A DNA stretch of 36,391 nt from an uncultured Clostridium sp. (GTDB lineage: Bacteria; Bacillota; Clostridia; Lachnospirales; Lachnospiraceae): positions 1 through 36,391 of the forward strand of contig NZ_URHZ01000058.1 of the NCBI RefSeq assembly GCF_900547735.1, in the 5' to 3' direction. Below, one piece after another: positions 23,571-30,785 of the stretch. The translations under genes and the position numbers were made by a program. A model generated the notes under the pieces. That model saw nothing but the letters and a program-made list of their open reading frames with translations. It searched no databases and was not told where the DNA came from. Positions within the stretch are counted from its first letter, which is position 1. Each line of letters begins with the position of its first letter.

Positions 23571-24271
23571 ACTAAATTCTCTCCTATCTTTGTCCTGGCA
23601 CCAAAGATCCCAGTACCGACTCTAATCATGGTTGCGCCCTCTTCCACTGCTGTCATGTAATCTCCGGTCATTCCCATCGAGAGCACAGCCATATTAACAT
23701 TATCGACGTTTTTGCTTTTTATGTCAACATTTAATTGATATAATTTTTGAAAAATATCGCGATTTTCTTCAGAATTTTCAACAAATGGTGCAATTGTCAT
23801 CAGTCCCTTGATATGGACATGGGAAAATTTGGAAATAATGAGAATTGCATCCATCACTTCCTCCATTTTGAATCCATATTTACTCTCTTCTTCCGCGACA
23901 TTGACCTCCAGAAGGATATCGACGTCGATGTTCTTTTTAGCCGCTTCCTTTTCAATTTGTTCGGCCAGGTCCACGGAGTCCACGGAATGGATCAGGAATA
24001 CCTTGTCGATAACCTGACGGACCTTGTTCTTCTGCAGATGGCCGATCATATGCCAGCGGATGTCCTCCGGCAGTACGGGGGCCTTCTGGAGAATCTCCTG
24101 TACTTTGTTTTCACCGAAGTCGCGGGCTCCGGCGTCATAGGCCTCCCGGAGCATCTCCACCGGCTTTGTTTTGCTGACCGCAATCAGGGTCACATCCTCG
24201 GAAGCTCTGCCGGATACACGGCAGGCAGAAACGATATTTTCTTTTACTTCATTTAAATTATCTTTTATCAT
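23567..24271 (-). CDS. yggS: YggS/YlmE-family PLP homeostasis protein
   Basis: A 234-residue PLP-binding protein with an alanine-racemase-like barrel but no racemase C-terminal domain. The cofactor Lys is K34 in LIAVSKTKP. Family blocks FGENKVQEIL, WHMIGHLQKNK, HSVDSVDLA and LSMGMTGDYMTAVEEGATMIRVG are all present. It keeps the PLP pool in balance and has no known catalysis. The ATG at 24271 has AAAGGTG upstream and is preferred over an earlier frame opening at 24295. Known as ylmE in the Bacillus cluster, where it also precedes sepF. Confidence 0.95.
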   Translation of the reverse strand: MIKDNLNEVKENIVSACRVSGRASEDVTLIAVSKTKPVEMLREAYDAGARDFGENKVQEILQKAPVLPEDIRWHMIGHLQKNKVRQVIDKVFLIHSVDSVDLAEQIEKEAAKKNIDVDILLEVNVAEEESKYGFKMEEVMDAILIISKFSHVHIKGLMTIAPFVENSEENRDIFQKLYQLNVDIKSKNVDNVNMAVLSMGMTGDYMTAVEEGATMIRVGTGIFGARTKIGENLV

Positions 24272-24352
24272 AATGACACACCTTTCCGGAACCATGCCCC
24301 GCGTCCGATCCTGATGAAACCGCCGATGTAATGGCCTGCGGCCGTCCCGCCG

Positions 24353-25756
24353 CTACTGGTAGATAATCTGGCCTTCCGATACCGTGGATGCATTCAGCAC
24401 AATATGATCATAGACGGAGAGACCATATTTTGTCCCTTTTTCAATAATATAGTATTCGCCGTTATTAACCAGTTCCGTGACCAGTTTAAAGACAGCGTAT
24501 CCTTTGTTGATGTTGTACACGCCTTCCAGGGAGGCCACAGGGCCTAACTGGTAGCGCTCGCTGGAGTCCGGCTTGACAATGTAGTCACCGGCCGTGAATG
24601 GACTGGCGTCCCCTTTATCCACATAGTAATACTCCTCCGTGGAATTATAGATGGAGGCCGGGGTAAATACAATGGAAGGTTCCCCCGACTCGGAGTATAC
24701 TTCTTTTAAAAATCCCGATTCCGACATCGTGGCGTCTCCGCCCTGAGTCAGGTAGTCCACCGGCACCGTAAAGAACTCTTTTGTTGTAACCGCCGACACG
24801 GGAATCTTGAGTCCTGTCGCTTCATCCGAGACGATCTCAAAGTCCATGAAACGATCAGAAGCAAACTGGATCATGAATTTGTCAAAATCCAGTTTTCCAT
24901 AGGGATTTCCATCGCTCCCCGTTATCTGGCTGTAGGAACCGCGGAGTGTTAAATCGGTTCCGGACGGTTTAATCTGAAGCGTCTTCCGCTCCGCATAAGA
25001 GGCCTGGTCATCCTCGGTCAGAGGAAACACAACGGACCAGTTTTCCGACGTAATCAGCTTGTATACCGCCGTCCCGTTTTCGATCAGATCTCCTGCTTTC
25101 CCGGTGCCCCTTTTATAGAGGGAACGGTCAAAGGAAGTCTCTGAAATATCGGCAGGAGTCATATTCTCATAGGAATCAATTGCATAGGAGACAATTCCCG
25201 GCTGGTCCGCATAGACCTGCTGATAATTGATTCCCTTCTCCTTCAAAAGCTCGTCCATGCCGTCGAGGGCGTTAAAATTCATATACTCCGCCACCGAAGC
25301 CTGAAGCGAATATTTCTCATCGTAGACTGCGCCGAAACGCATGTCGCTGTATGAGAGGCAAAAAGAACTGAGCTGTTTCTTTAGCTCAGAAAGATTCTCA
25401 TCGGACAGAGGAGCCGCGTTCGCCTGGTTCTCTTCCAGGAATTTGCCGAGCTGGCCCGTCTCGTCCAGGGAATAGACACGGGCGCCTGCTGCGGCCCTCT
25501 TGCCTTCCCTTATGTAATAGTTGACAAAGCCTGTCCTGTCGGCCTGTCTCACTGTCTCTTCCCTCAGAATAATGCCTGTATGGCTCTTATCATTTACAAT
25601 GCTGCCTTCCACCACTTCGTAGAACTGTATCTTGTCCCGGCGGATATACGTGTAAACACTGAAAGAAAGATAAACGAATATCATGGCAAAAATGATCATG
25701 CCGACGTTTATGTTCAGTGGTTTTTTATAGCGAATAACTTTTTTGTTTTTAGCCAT
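24353..25756 (-). CDS. HlyD-like envelope protein upstream of the sepF cluster
   Basis: A 467-residue membrane-anchored protein. A single transmembrane helix (about residues 17-37) is followed by a lipoyl-like half motif, VVEGSIVNDKSHTGIILREE with TGFVNYYIREGKRAAAGARVYSL. The second lipoyl half, DQPGIVSYAIDSYENM and NGTAVYKLITSENWSVVFPL, comes after a middle helical region (about 105-180). The C-terminal part carries beta-rich segments ending in GLSVYDHIVLNAS. This is the layout of an HlyD-type adaptor, but no ABC or MFS partner is close. Its place before yggS and sepF suggests an envelope or division role. The start ATG has GGAG 14 bases away, rather far. A good promoter lies upstream. Confidence 0.85.
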   Translation of the reverse strand: MAKNKKVIRYKKPLNINVGMIIFAMIFVYLSFSVYTYIRRDKIQFYEVVEGSIVNDKSHTGIILREETVRQADRTGFVNYYIREGKRAAAGARVYSLDETGQLGKFLEENQANAAPLSDENLSELKKQLSSFCLSYSDMRFGAVYDEKYSLQASVAEYMNFNALDGMDELLKEKGINYQQVYADQPGIVSYAIDSYENMTPADISETSFDRSLYKRGTGKAGDLIENGTAVYKLITSENWSVVFPLTEDDQASYAERKTLQIKPSGTDLTLRGSYSQITGSDGNPYGKLDFDKFMIQFASDRFMDFEIVSDEATGLKIPVSAVTTKEFFTVPVDYLTQGGDATMSESGFLKEVYSESGEPSIVFTPASIYNSTEEYYYVDKGDASPFTAGDYIVKPDSSERYQLGPVASLEGVYNINKGYAVFKLVTELVNNGEYYIIEKGTKYGLSVYDHIVLNASTVSEGQIIYQ

Positions 25757-25784
25757 GACGAAATCCCGTTCTCCTTTCCTTAGT

Positions 25785-25813
25785 ATTATAAGAGCAATTG
25801 TCAAAAAATTCAA
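25785..25813 (-). promoter_or_regulatory. sigma-A promoter of the HlyD-like/yggS/sepF cluster
   Basis: Minus strand TTGAAT (25808-25813), 17-base spacer, TATAAT (25785-25790). The HlyD-like start is 28 bases beyond the -10 box. It directly follows a strong terminator, so it probably drives the cluster down through rluD. Confidence 0.75.
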
Positions 25814-25856
25814 GCAAAAGAAAGAGCGCTGCGGCCGCAGCACTCTTTCTTTCGTA
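25813..25856 (-). terminator. terminator after the small P-loop gene
   Basis: The arms AAAGAAAGAG (25817-25826) and CTCTTTCTTT (25843-25852) enclose a one-base mismatch and the palindrome GCTGCGGCCGCAGC, giving a stem of 16 positions with a 4-base loop. The minus-strand 3' side ends CTTTCTTTTGC. It begins 17 bases past the stop of the P-loop gene. Confidence 0.85.
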
Positions 25857-25869
25857 GGTTATGTACCAT

Positions 25870-26289
25870 TTATAAGGAAACAACTACATTTGGTCTTGCG
25901 CATTCAGGCAACATATCTGCATCCATGGAAATACTGAGAACAAATGTAACGTTATATTTTTCACTGATAGATTCCAGTTCTTTATAGGTCGCCTCAATGC
26001 TTTCACCTTCCAGGCAGGCCAGTTTGAGGAAGCTGTCTAAATACATCTGCTCCAGGTCGTGATCCTGGCAGATAATTCCACAAAGAAAACCAACAAAAGC
26101 TTCGCTGGAGTGAATCGGATATTCGTTTACATTGATAAGACGAACCTTGTTATTCAACTCATACATGTGTTTGGCACTTTTGTCAAGATAAACTATCGAA
26201 CCCTTGGATTCCTTTACTGCTGTATTCGCCATGTCCAGTAAATACTTAGTCTTTCCTTTTCCCTTATTTCCCGCAATAATCTGAACCAT
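25870..26289 (-). CDS. small P-loop NTPase-like protein
   Basis: A 139-residue protein opening with a strand and a Walker A motif, IIAGNKGKGKT (residues 4-14). A likely Walker B-type strand appears as TFVLSISMDADML near residue 115-127, with Asp but no classic acidic pair. It is far shorter than usual P-loop ATPases and lacks any fused domain. I recall similar proteins in Lachnospiraceae under various ATPase labels, none with a tested function. Its own promoter and terminator frame it as a single gene between the shape operon and the sepF cluster. ATP or GTP binding is inferred from Walker A only. Confidence 0.82.
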   Translation of the reverse strand: MVQIIAGNKGKGKTKYLLDMANTAVKESKGSIVYLDKSAKHMYELNNKVRLINVNEYPIHSSEAFVGFLCGIICQDHDLEQMYLDSFLKLACLEGESIEATYKELESISEKYNVTFVLSISMDADMLPECARPNVVVSL

Positions 26290-26349
26290 AACAATCTCCT
26301 CCTTGGATTTTTATTTAAGTTGTATAAAAAGTCATTTAATCTATAAATA

Positions 26350-26378
26350 ATTATAGTATAAATTCATAAAAAGCGCAA
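26350..26378 (-). promoter_or_regulatory. sigma-A promoter of the small P-loop gene
   Basis: Minus strand TTGCGC (26373-26378), 17-base spacer, TATAAT (26350-26355). The -10 is perfect and the -35 matches 4 of 6 positions. It lies immediately after the carboxypeptidase stop. Confidence 0.65.
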
Positions 26379-26381
26379 TCA

Positions 26382-27350
26382 CTAATTGACAATTTTAGAA
26401 ATTATATTTGTCATATTATCATAGAGTGAAGGACGGCTGTCTGATTTAAGTACTACGGAAATATATTCTTTATCCTGGCTGTCGCCGGAAGCCATAACAA
26501 GGCAGTATCCGGCTGCCTGTGTCGTACCGGTTTTCCCTCCGAGAACCGTAACTCCGGCCGGTGTTTCGCGATCGCCTTTCTGATACCAGTTGCCGACGGT
26601 CCAGGTTTTTGAGACAGCCTCGCCTGCGCCGTTCTGGTAATTGGCCGTATAGGAATCGGTGGCTATAATCTGTCTGAAGAGCGGCTGTTTCATCGCTTCA
26701 TTGAACATCAGATAGAGATCGTACGCTGTCGTGTAATGATTCTCATCCGTAAGACCGCTTGGATTCATAAAATGGGTCCCGGTGGCTCCCAGTTCCCTGG
26801 CCCGGGCGTTCATTCTTTCTGCAAATGCATCAATACTGCCATACATGTGTACGGCAATGGCGTTGGCGGCATCGTTTCCCGACGGCATCATCAGGCCGTA
26901 GAGAAGATCCTCCATTGTAATGACGTCTCCCGGCTTGATTCCGCAGAGAGAAGCGCCTGCCTCGGTAATAACCGCATCCTGGGTCACAGTCACCTGATCC
27001 GTAAGCGTCCCCTCTTCTATTGCGAGGATGGCCGTCATGATTTTGGTGGTGCTGGCCGGGTAAAGTTTTTCAAATACATTCTTGCTGTAGATAACGGAAC
27101 TGTCACTTGTATTAAAGAGGGCTCCCGCCTCCGCCGTCATGGACGCGTCACCGTCCTGCACATCGCCTGTGACCACACAGAGGTTCTCTGCAAACAGAGG
27201 TGCCAGTTCGCTGCCGCCATGGGTGGACATCGACTGCGAACGCTCTTCAAATACATATGCTTCTTCTAGTCCGCTCTTTTTCCCGCAGCCTGAGACGGTA
27301 AACGCCGACGCTGCAAGTATAAGAGAAAACTGTATAATTATACGTTTCAA
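26382..27350 (-). CDS. lipoprotein D,D-carboxypeptidase (peptidase S11)
   Basis: A 322-residue penicillin-binding carboxypeptidase of the DacA type. The active-site triad is S100-x-x-K103 (YPASTTKIMT), SGN in MPSGNDAANA and KTG in GGKTGTTQA. It trims the terminal D-Ala from peptidoglycan stem peptides. The start is probably the TTG at 27350. It follows GGGGTG closely and leads straight into a lipoprotein signal with the Cys at residue 22 (TVSGC). The frame remains open upstream to 27464, but that part overlaps mgsA. It lacks the usual C-terminal PBP5 domain and amphipathic anchor, so the lipid replaces the C-terminal tether. It is the last gene of the shape operon, 10 bases after mgsA. Confidence 0.88.
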   Translation of the reverse strand: MKRIIIQFSLILAASAFTVSGCGKKSGLEEAYVFEERSQSMSTHGGSELAPLFAENLCVVTGDVQDGDASMTAEAGALFNTSDSSVIYSKNVFEKLYPASTTKIMTAILAIEEGTLTDQVTVTQDAVITEAGASLCGIKPGDVITMEDLLYGLMMPSGNDAANAIAVHMYGSIDAFAERMNARARELGATGTHFMNPSGLTDENHYTTAYDLYLMFNEAMKQPLFRQIIATDSYTANYQNGAGEAVSKTWTVGNWYQKGDRETPAGVTVLGGKTGTTQAAGYCLVMASGDSQDKEYISVVLKSDSRPSLYDNMTNIISKIVN

Positions 27351-27360
27351 TATCGCACCC

Positions 27361-27756
27361 CTATTTGTACATCTCACGCCATTCCATATCGCCGCGGTCC
27401 AGAGATTTGATAAGAAGCTCTGCTGTGGCGAGGTTGGTGGCCAGAGGAATATTGTGCATGTCACAGAGACGGATTACGATATTGGCATCCGGTTCATGTG
27501 ATTTCGGCGCCAGAGGTTCTCTTAAAAAGATCACCAGATCGATCTCATTGTGTTCAATCTGTGCTCCGAGCTGTGAATCTCCTCCGAGATGTCCGGGAAG
27601 ATATTTGTGGATGTTCAGATTGGTGACCTCCTCAATCAGCCTGCCCGTTGTGCCTGTAGCAGAGAGGGAATGTTTGGATAGTATCCCCTTATAAGCGATG
27701 CAGAAGTTCTGCATCAGTTTTTTCTTTGAATCATGTGCAATTAACCCTATATTCAT
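27361..27756 (-). CDS. mgsA: methylglyoxal synthase
   Basis: A 131-residue enzyme that converts dihydroxyacetone phosphate to methylglyoxal and phosphate. The family blocks are IGLIAHDSKK, ATGTTGRLIEE (phosphate binding), LGGDSQLGAQI with the catalytic Asp, and IFLREPLAPKSHEPD. AAGGAGG lies 10 bases before the ATG at 27756; a TTG six bases upstream is too close to it. Placement behind rodA is a known habit in Clostridia. The metabolic link to shape genes is unclear. Confidence 0.95.
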   Translation of the reverse strand: MNIGLIAHDSKKKLMQNFCIAYKGILSKHSLSATGTTGRLIEEVTNLNIHKYLPGHLGGDSQLGAQIEHNEIDLVIFLREPLAPKSHEPDANIVIRLCDMHNIPLATNLATAELLIKSLDRGDMEWREMYK

Positions 27757-27830
27757 CGACAACCTGCCTCCTTAATGATGTTATTGCTCACATCCCAGCC
27801 GTAAAACGGCAGTGCTGCGAACAGTAACAT

Positions 27831-28955
27831 TTAATGATTGCTGCTTTTTCTTTGAAGTCCGATATTTAAGACAATACCCATACCGATAAACATGCTGAGA
27901 AGCGAACTGATACCGGAGCTGATAAACGGCAGCGGCAAGCCCGTATTCGGGAAGATTCCCGTGGCAACGGCTATATTGGCAAAACTCTGAAAAGCAAGCA
28001 GAGACGCCATACCGGTACAGATAAGTTTTCCTGCTGTATCCTTTGCACGGCTGGCAATGAAAATGCATTCATAGACCAGCAGAGCATAGATCAAAATTAC
28101 GATAACGCAGCGGATAAAACCTAATTCCTCCCCGATTACCGCAAAAATGAAGTCTGTCTGTTCCTCAGAGAGGAAATTTCCATTTTTAACGGAACTTAAG
28201 GTGTTGTTAAACAACCCTTTTCCGTTAAGCTGTCCTGAACCGATGGCCATGATTGAATTGTCCTGCTGACGGTTCAAGTCGGCATACTGGCTGTCACTGT
28301 GGAATATCTTGGCCAGTATTCGTTTTGCCTGATATTTTTGCAGGAACGGCACCAGATCAAACAGCGCCAGATAGAGAGAAAGCGCCGTAAGCGGTATTCC
28401 CGCCGCCATAACTCCCAAAATCCACTTATAACTGAGTCCTGCGGCATATACAATGCAGACAAGCGTAAAGGCAATGACAATCGTAGTGGACAGGTTCGGC
28501 TGCATATAGACCAGTCCAAGAGGAATGGCGCACAGTAAGGCCGCTGTTCCAAGCACGGACGGCTTATTGATCCTTTCCTGGTTTTTTGCTAAAAACCAGG
28601 AAAGGATTACAATCAGGCCAATTTTGACAAACTCAGAAGGCTGAATCTGTATGCTTCCGATTTTCAGCCATCTGGTCGCTCCTTTTGTATTTTTCCCGAG
28701 TAAGTGTACCGCAACCAGCAGTCCGACACAGCCCAGATAAATCAGCGAGCTGAATTTGAAATACTTGTGGTAGTCAATCAGGGAGACGATCACGCACACA
28801 ATCAGCGCGACCACCACTCCGACGATTTGCTTCATTACGGTTCCCCGGTCCATTCCGCTCGCGCTGCCTACAACCAGAACACCGAGTGTACTGAGAGCCA
28901 GCATATATAAAATTATGCGGAAGTTGTAATTTTTAAAATTGTAATCGAATATCAT
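27831..28955 (-). CDS. rodA: RodA peptidoglycan glycosyltransferase (SEDS)
   Basis: A 374-residue SEDS protein with about ten membrane helices. Family blocks include WLKIGSIQIQPSEFVKIGLI near residue 95, LPLPFISSGISSLLSMFIGMG at the end, and TDFIFAVIGEELGF in the late loop. RodA polymerises lipid II for side-wall growth together with the class B PBP2, here encoded a few genes upstream. The gene overlaps minE by 4 bases. The coding sequence contains a perfect 17-bp inverted repeat (28570-28607), listed separately. Confidence 0.96.
   Translation of the reverse strand: MIFDYNFKNYNFRIILYMLALSTLGVLVVGSASGMDRGTVMKQIVGVVVALIVCVIVSLIDYHKYFKFSSLIYLGCVGLLVAVHLLGKNTKGATRWLKIGSIQIQPSEFVKIGLIVILSWFLAKNQERINKPSVLGTAALLCAIPLGLVYMQPNLSTTIVIAFTLVCIVYAAGLSYKWILGVMAAGIPLTALSLYLALFDLVPFLQKYQAKRILAKIFHSDSQYADLNRQQDNSIMAIGSGQLNGKGLFNNTLSSVKNGNFLSEEQTDFIFAVIGEELGFIRCVIVILIYALLVYECIFIASRAKDTAGKLICTGMASLLAFQSFANIAVATGIFPNTGLPLPFISSGISSLLSMFIGMGIVLNIGLQRKSSNH
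28570..28607. repeat. perfect 17-bp inverted repeat inside rodA
   Basis: The arms ATCCTTTCCTGGTTTTT (28570-28586) and its exact complement (28591-28607) are separated by four bases. The repeat lies in the coding region for the helix after PSEFVKIGLI (residues SWFLAKNQER). In mRNA it would form a very stable hairpin in the middle of the gene. Confidence 0.9.
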
Positions 28956-29239
28956 GCTGTAAATGGCCCCTTATTCTGTAAGTCGCGAATCGGTATGCTG
29001 GCATACAGCGCAGGTACTTTTCCCTTGTATTCATCAGACGCACTTCTGATGACGCATACGGTGAGATCGTTTGTATCCACTTCCATATACCTGGAGACAG
29101 CGTGTATAAAGTCGTTCCTTATCATCTCCAGCAGTTCCGGCGAGCAGCCTGCCCGATCAGAAACCAGCAACAGTTTTAGGCGCTGCCTTGCGATTTCGCC
29201 TGAATTCTTCCGGCCAAACAGCTCCACTAAATGCATCAT
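28952..29239 (-). CDS. minE: cell division topological factor MinE
   Basis: A 95-residue MinE. The N-terminal anti-MinCD part has IARQRLKLLLVSDRAG (about residues 17-32), which both binds MinD and stimulates its ATPase. The C-terminal part is the topological-specificity domain ending DYKGKVPALYASIPI-like. MinE drives MinD off the membrane so that MinCD oscillates. Two ATGs start the frame (29239, 29236). GGAGGG is 5 bases before the first. The gene lies between minD and rodA and overlaps rodA by 4 bases. Confidence 0.95.
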   Translation of the reverse strand: MMHLVELFGRKNSGEIARQRLKLLLVSDRAGCSPELLEMIRNDFIHAVSRYMEVDTNDLTVCVIRSASDEYKGKVPALYASIPIRDLQNKGPFTA

Positions 29240-29251
29240 ACAGTCCCTCCC

Positions 29252-30043
29252 TTATGCCCGCTTCAGCAGACAGGTTATTCTGGACCATATATTCCGGCTG
29301 TTTTCCAGATTCATAAACGGCACCGATTCACCAAGTATTCTTTTGCATATGTTCAGATAAGCCTGTCCGGCATATCCGTTCATTCCCACAAGGGGCTCGC
29401 CCTGGTTGGTGGAAACGACGATGTCCTCATCATCCGGTACCGTGCCGATGACAGGGATGGAAAGGATATCCATCACATCATCCACCGACATCATGTCACC
29501 GCGGTGCACCATATCCATCCGTATCCTGTTGATGATCAGTTCAATACGTTTGGTGGCGTCTGCTTCAAGAAGACCGATAATGCGGTCTGCATCGCGGATG
29601 GCGGAAACCTCCGGGGTTGTGACGACAAGTGCTCTGTCTGCTCCGGCTACGGCGTTCTTAAAACCCTGTTCAATGCCGGCCGGGCAATCTAATAGTATGT
29701 AGTCAAAATCTTCTCTCAGGTACTCTACTAACTTTACCATCTGCGCCGGATTGACGGACGACTTGTCCCTCGTCTGCGCGGACGGCAGTAAAAACAGGTT
29801 AGGATATCTTTTGTCTCTAATAAGCGCCTGCTTCATGCGACAATTACCTTCCACTACGTCTACCAGATTATAAACAATCCGGTTCTCCAGTCCCATGACC
29901 ACGTCCAGATTTCTGAGCCCGATATCTGTATCGATTAATACGACTCTCTTTCCGAGCATGGCAAGGCCGGTTCCGACATTCGCGGAAGTCGTTGTCTTGC
30001 CGACGCCTCCTTTTCCGGAAGTAACAACAATGACTTCACTCAT
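29252..30043 (-). CDS. minD: septum-site ATPase MinD
   Basis: A 263-residue deviant Walker A ATPase. TSGKGGVGKTT at residues 8-18 holds the signature Lys11 and Lys16. LIDTDIGLRNLDVVMGLENR and DYILLDCPAGIEQG are the switch regions. The C-terminal helix IWSRITCLLKRA is the amphipathic membrane-targeting sequence. MinD binds the membrane in its ATP dimer and recruits MinC. GGAGG precedes the ATG. It is 65 bases after minC. Confidence 0.97.
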   Translation of the reverse strand: MSEVIVVTSGKGGVGKTTTSANVGTGLAMLGKRVVLIDTDIGLRNLDVVMGLENRIVYNLVDVVEGNCRMKQALIRDKRYPNLFLLPSAQTRDKSSVNPAQMVKLVEYLREDFDYILLDCPAGIEQGFKNAVAGADRALVVTTPEVSAIRDADRIIGLLEADATKRIELIINRIRMDMVHRGDMMSVDDVMDILSIPVIGTVPDDEDIVVSTNQGEPLVGMNGYAGQAYLNICKRILGESVPFMNLENSRNIWSRITCLLKRA

Positions 30044-30108
30044 TTGAACATCCTCCTGTATTCAGTTTACCCTTTTATTCTACTCTAAAATCAGAAATAA
30101 TTCCACTA

Positions 30109-30771
30109 TTAAATAAAATTTAAATAATTTAAAAAACTCTTCTTAATTGGCCGGACCACCAGGCCGTCCTCTTCTGCGGAAACAACCATAGGGCCTCTGC
30201 CCAGACGTTTTCCTTTCTCTTCCGCTCTGGTACTGAAATCACCGATGCGAAGCTGCACGGGCGCCAGGTCAAAGGCGACAATCACGGCGCCTCCGCCTGC
30301 GGCCCCTGCATGGACGGTGCCGTTCACCGCGCCGAGCACAATCACATTGCCCTTTGCGATAACGCGGGCTCCCTGTCCGACGTCGCCGATAATCACAATG
30401 CTGGCCTCCGACTCCAGGACATCGCCTCTGTGAAGGCTGCCCTTATAAAACTGGCCGGTCTGGGATGAAAGTTCCATCAGTCGCTCCGTCAGGGCCTTCT
30501 CACATCTGGCGATGCGGTTGGCATCGGTGTCCAGGATACAGAGAATATCAATCTGTGAATTGGCCGTGATGGCGTCCACAATCTGAAATTCCTCAGCAGG
30601 TGTAAGTGTACGTCCTTCCAGAGTCAGCGTCATCTGTATCGAACCCCAGAATCTGGAACTCTCCCTGAACTTTTTTCCGATGTCTTCAATCAGTTGTCCA
30701 AAGGGGACGTCAGGATTCAGTATTACTGTCATACCGGCCTTGCTTCCTTTGATCACTACTGAGCTTTGCAT
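30109..30771 (-). CDS. minC: septum-site inhibitor MinC
   Basis: A 220-residue MinC. The N-terminal domain (1-105) is the FtsZ-inhibiting part. The C-terminal beta-helix (about 112-210) has LHRGDVLESEASIVIIGDVG, GNVIVLGAVNGTVHAGA and GGGAVIVAFDLAPVQLRIGD. The last of these is the MinD-binding and dimer face. MinC blocks Z-ring assembly near the poles. The gene starts 14 bases after mrdA, joining the Min system to the elongation genes. Confidence 0.95.
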   Translation of the reverse strand: MQSSVVIKGSKAGMTVILNPDVPFGQLIEDIGKKFRESSRFWGSIQMTLTLEGRTLTPAEEFQIVDAITANSQIDILCILDTDANRIARCEKALTERLMELSSQTGQFYKGSLHRGDVLESEASIVIIGDVGQGARVIAKGNVIVLGAVNGTVHAGAAGGGAVIVAFDLAPVQLRIGDFSTRAEEKGKRLGRGPMVVSAEEDGLVVRPIKKSFLNYLNFI

Positions 30772-30785
30772 GAAACACTCACCTC

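Noticed and set aside
27795..27825. Terminator between rodA and mgsA
   Set aside because: A 5-bp stem (GCCGT / ACGGC) is present, but no T run follows, and mgsA is usually co-transcribed.
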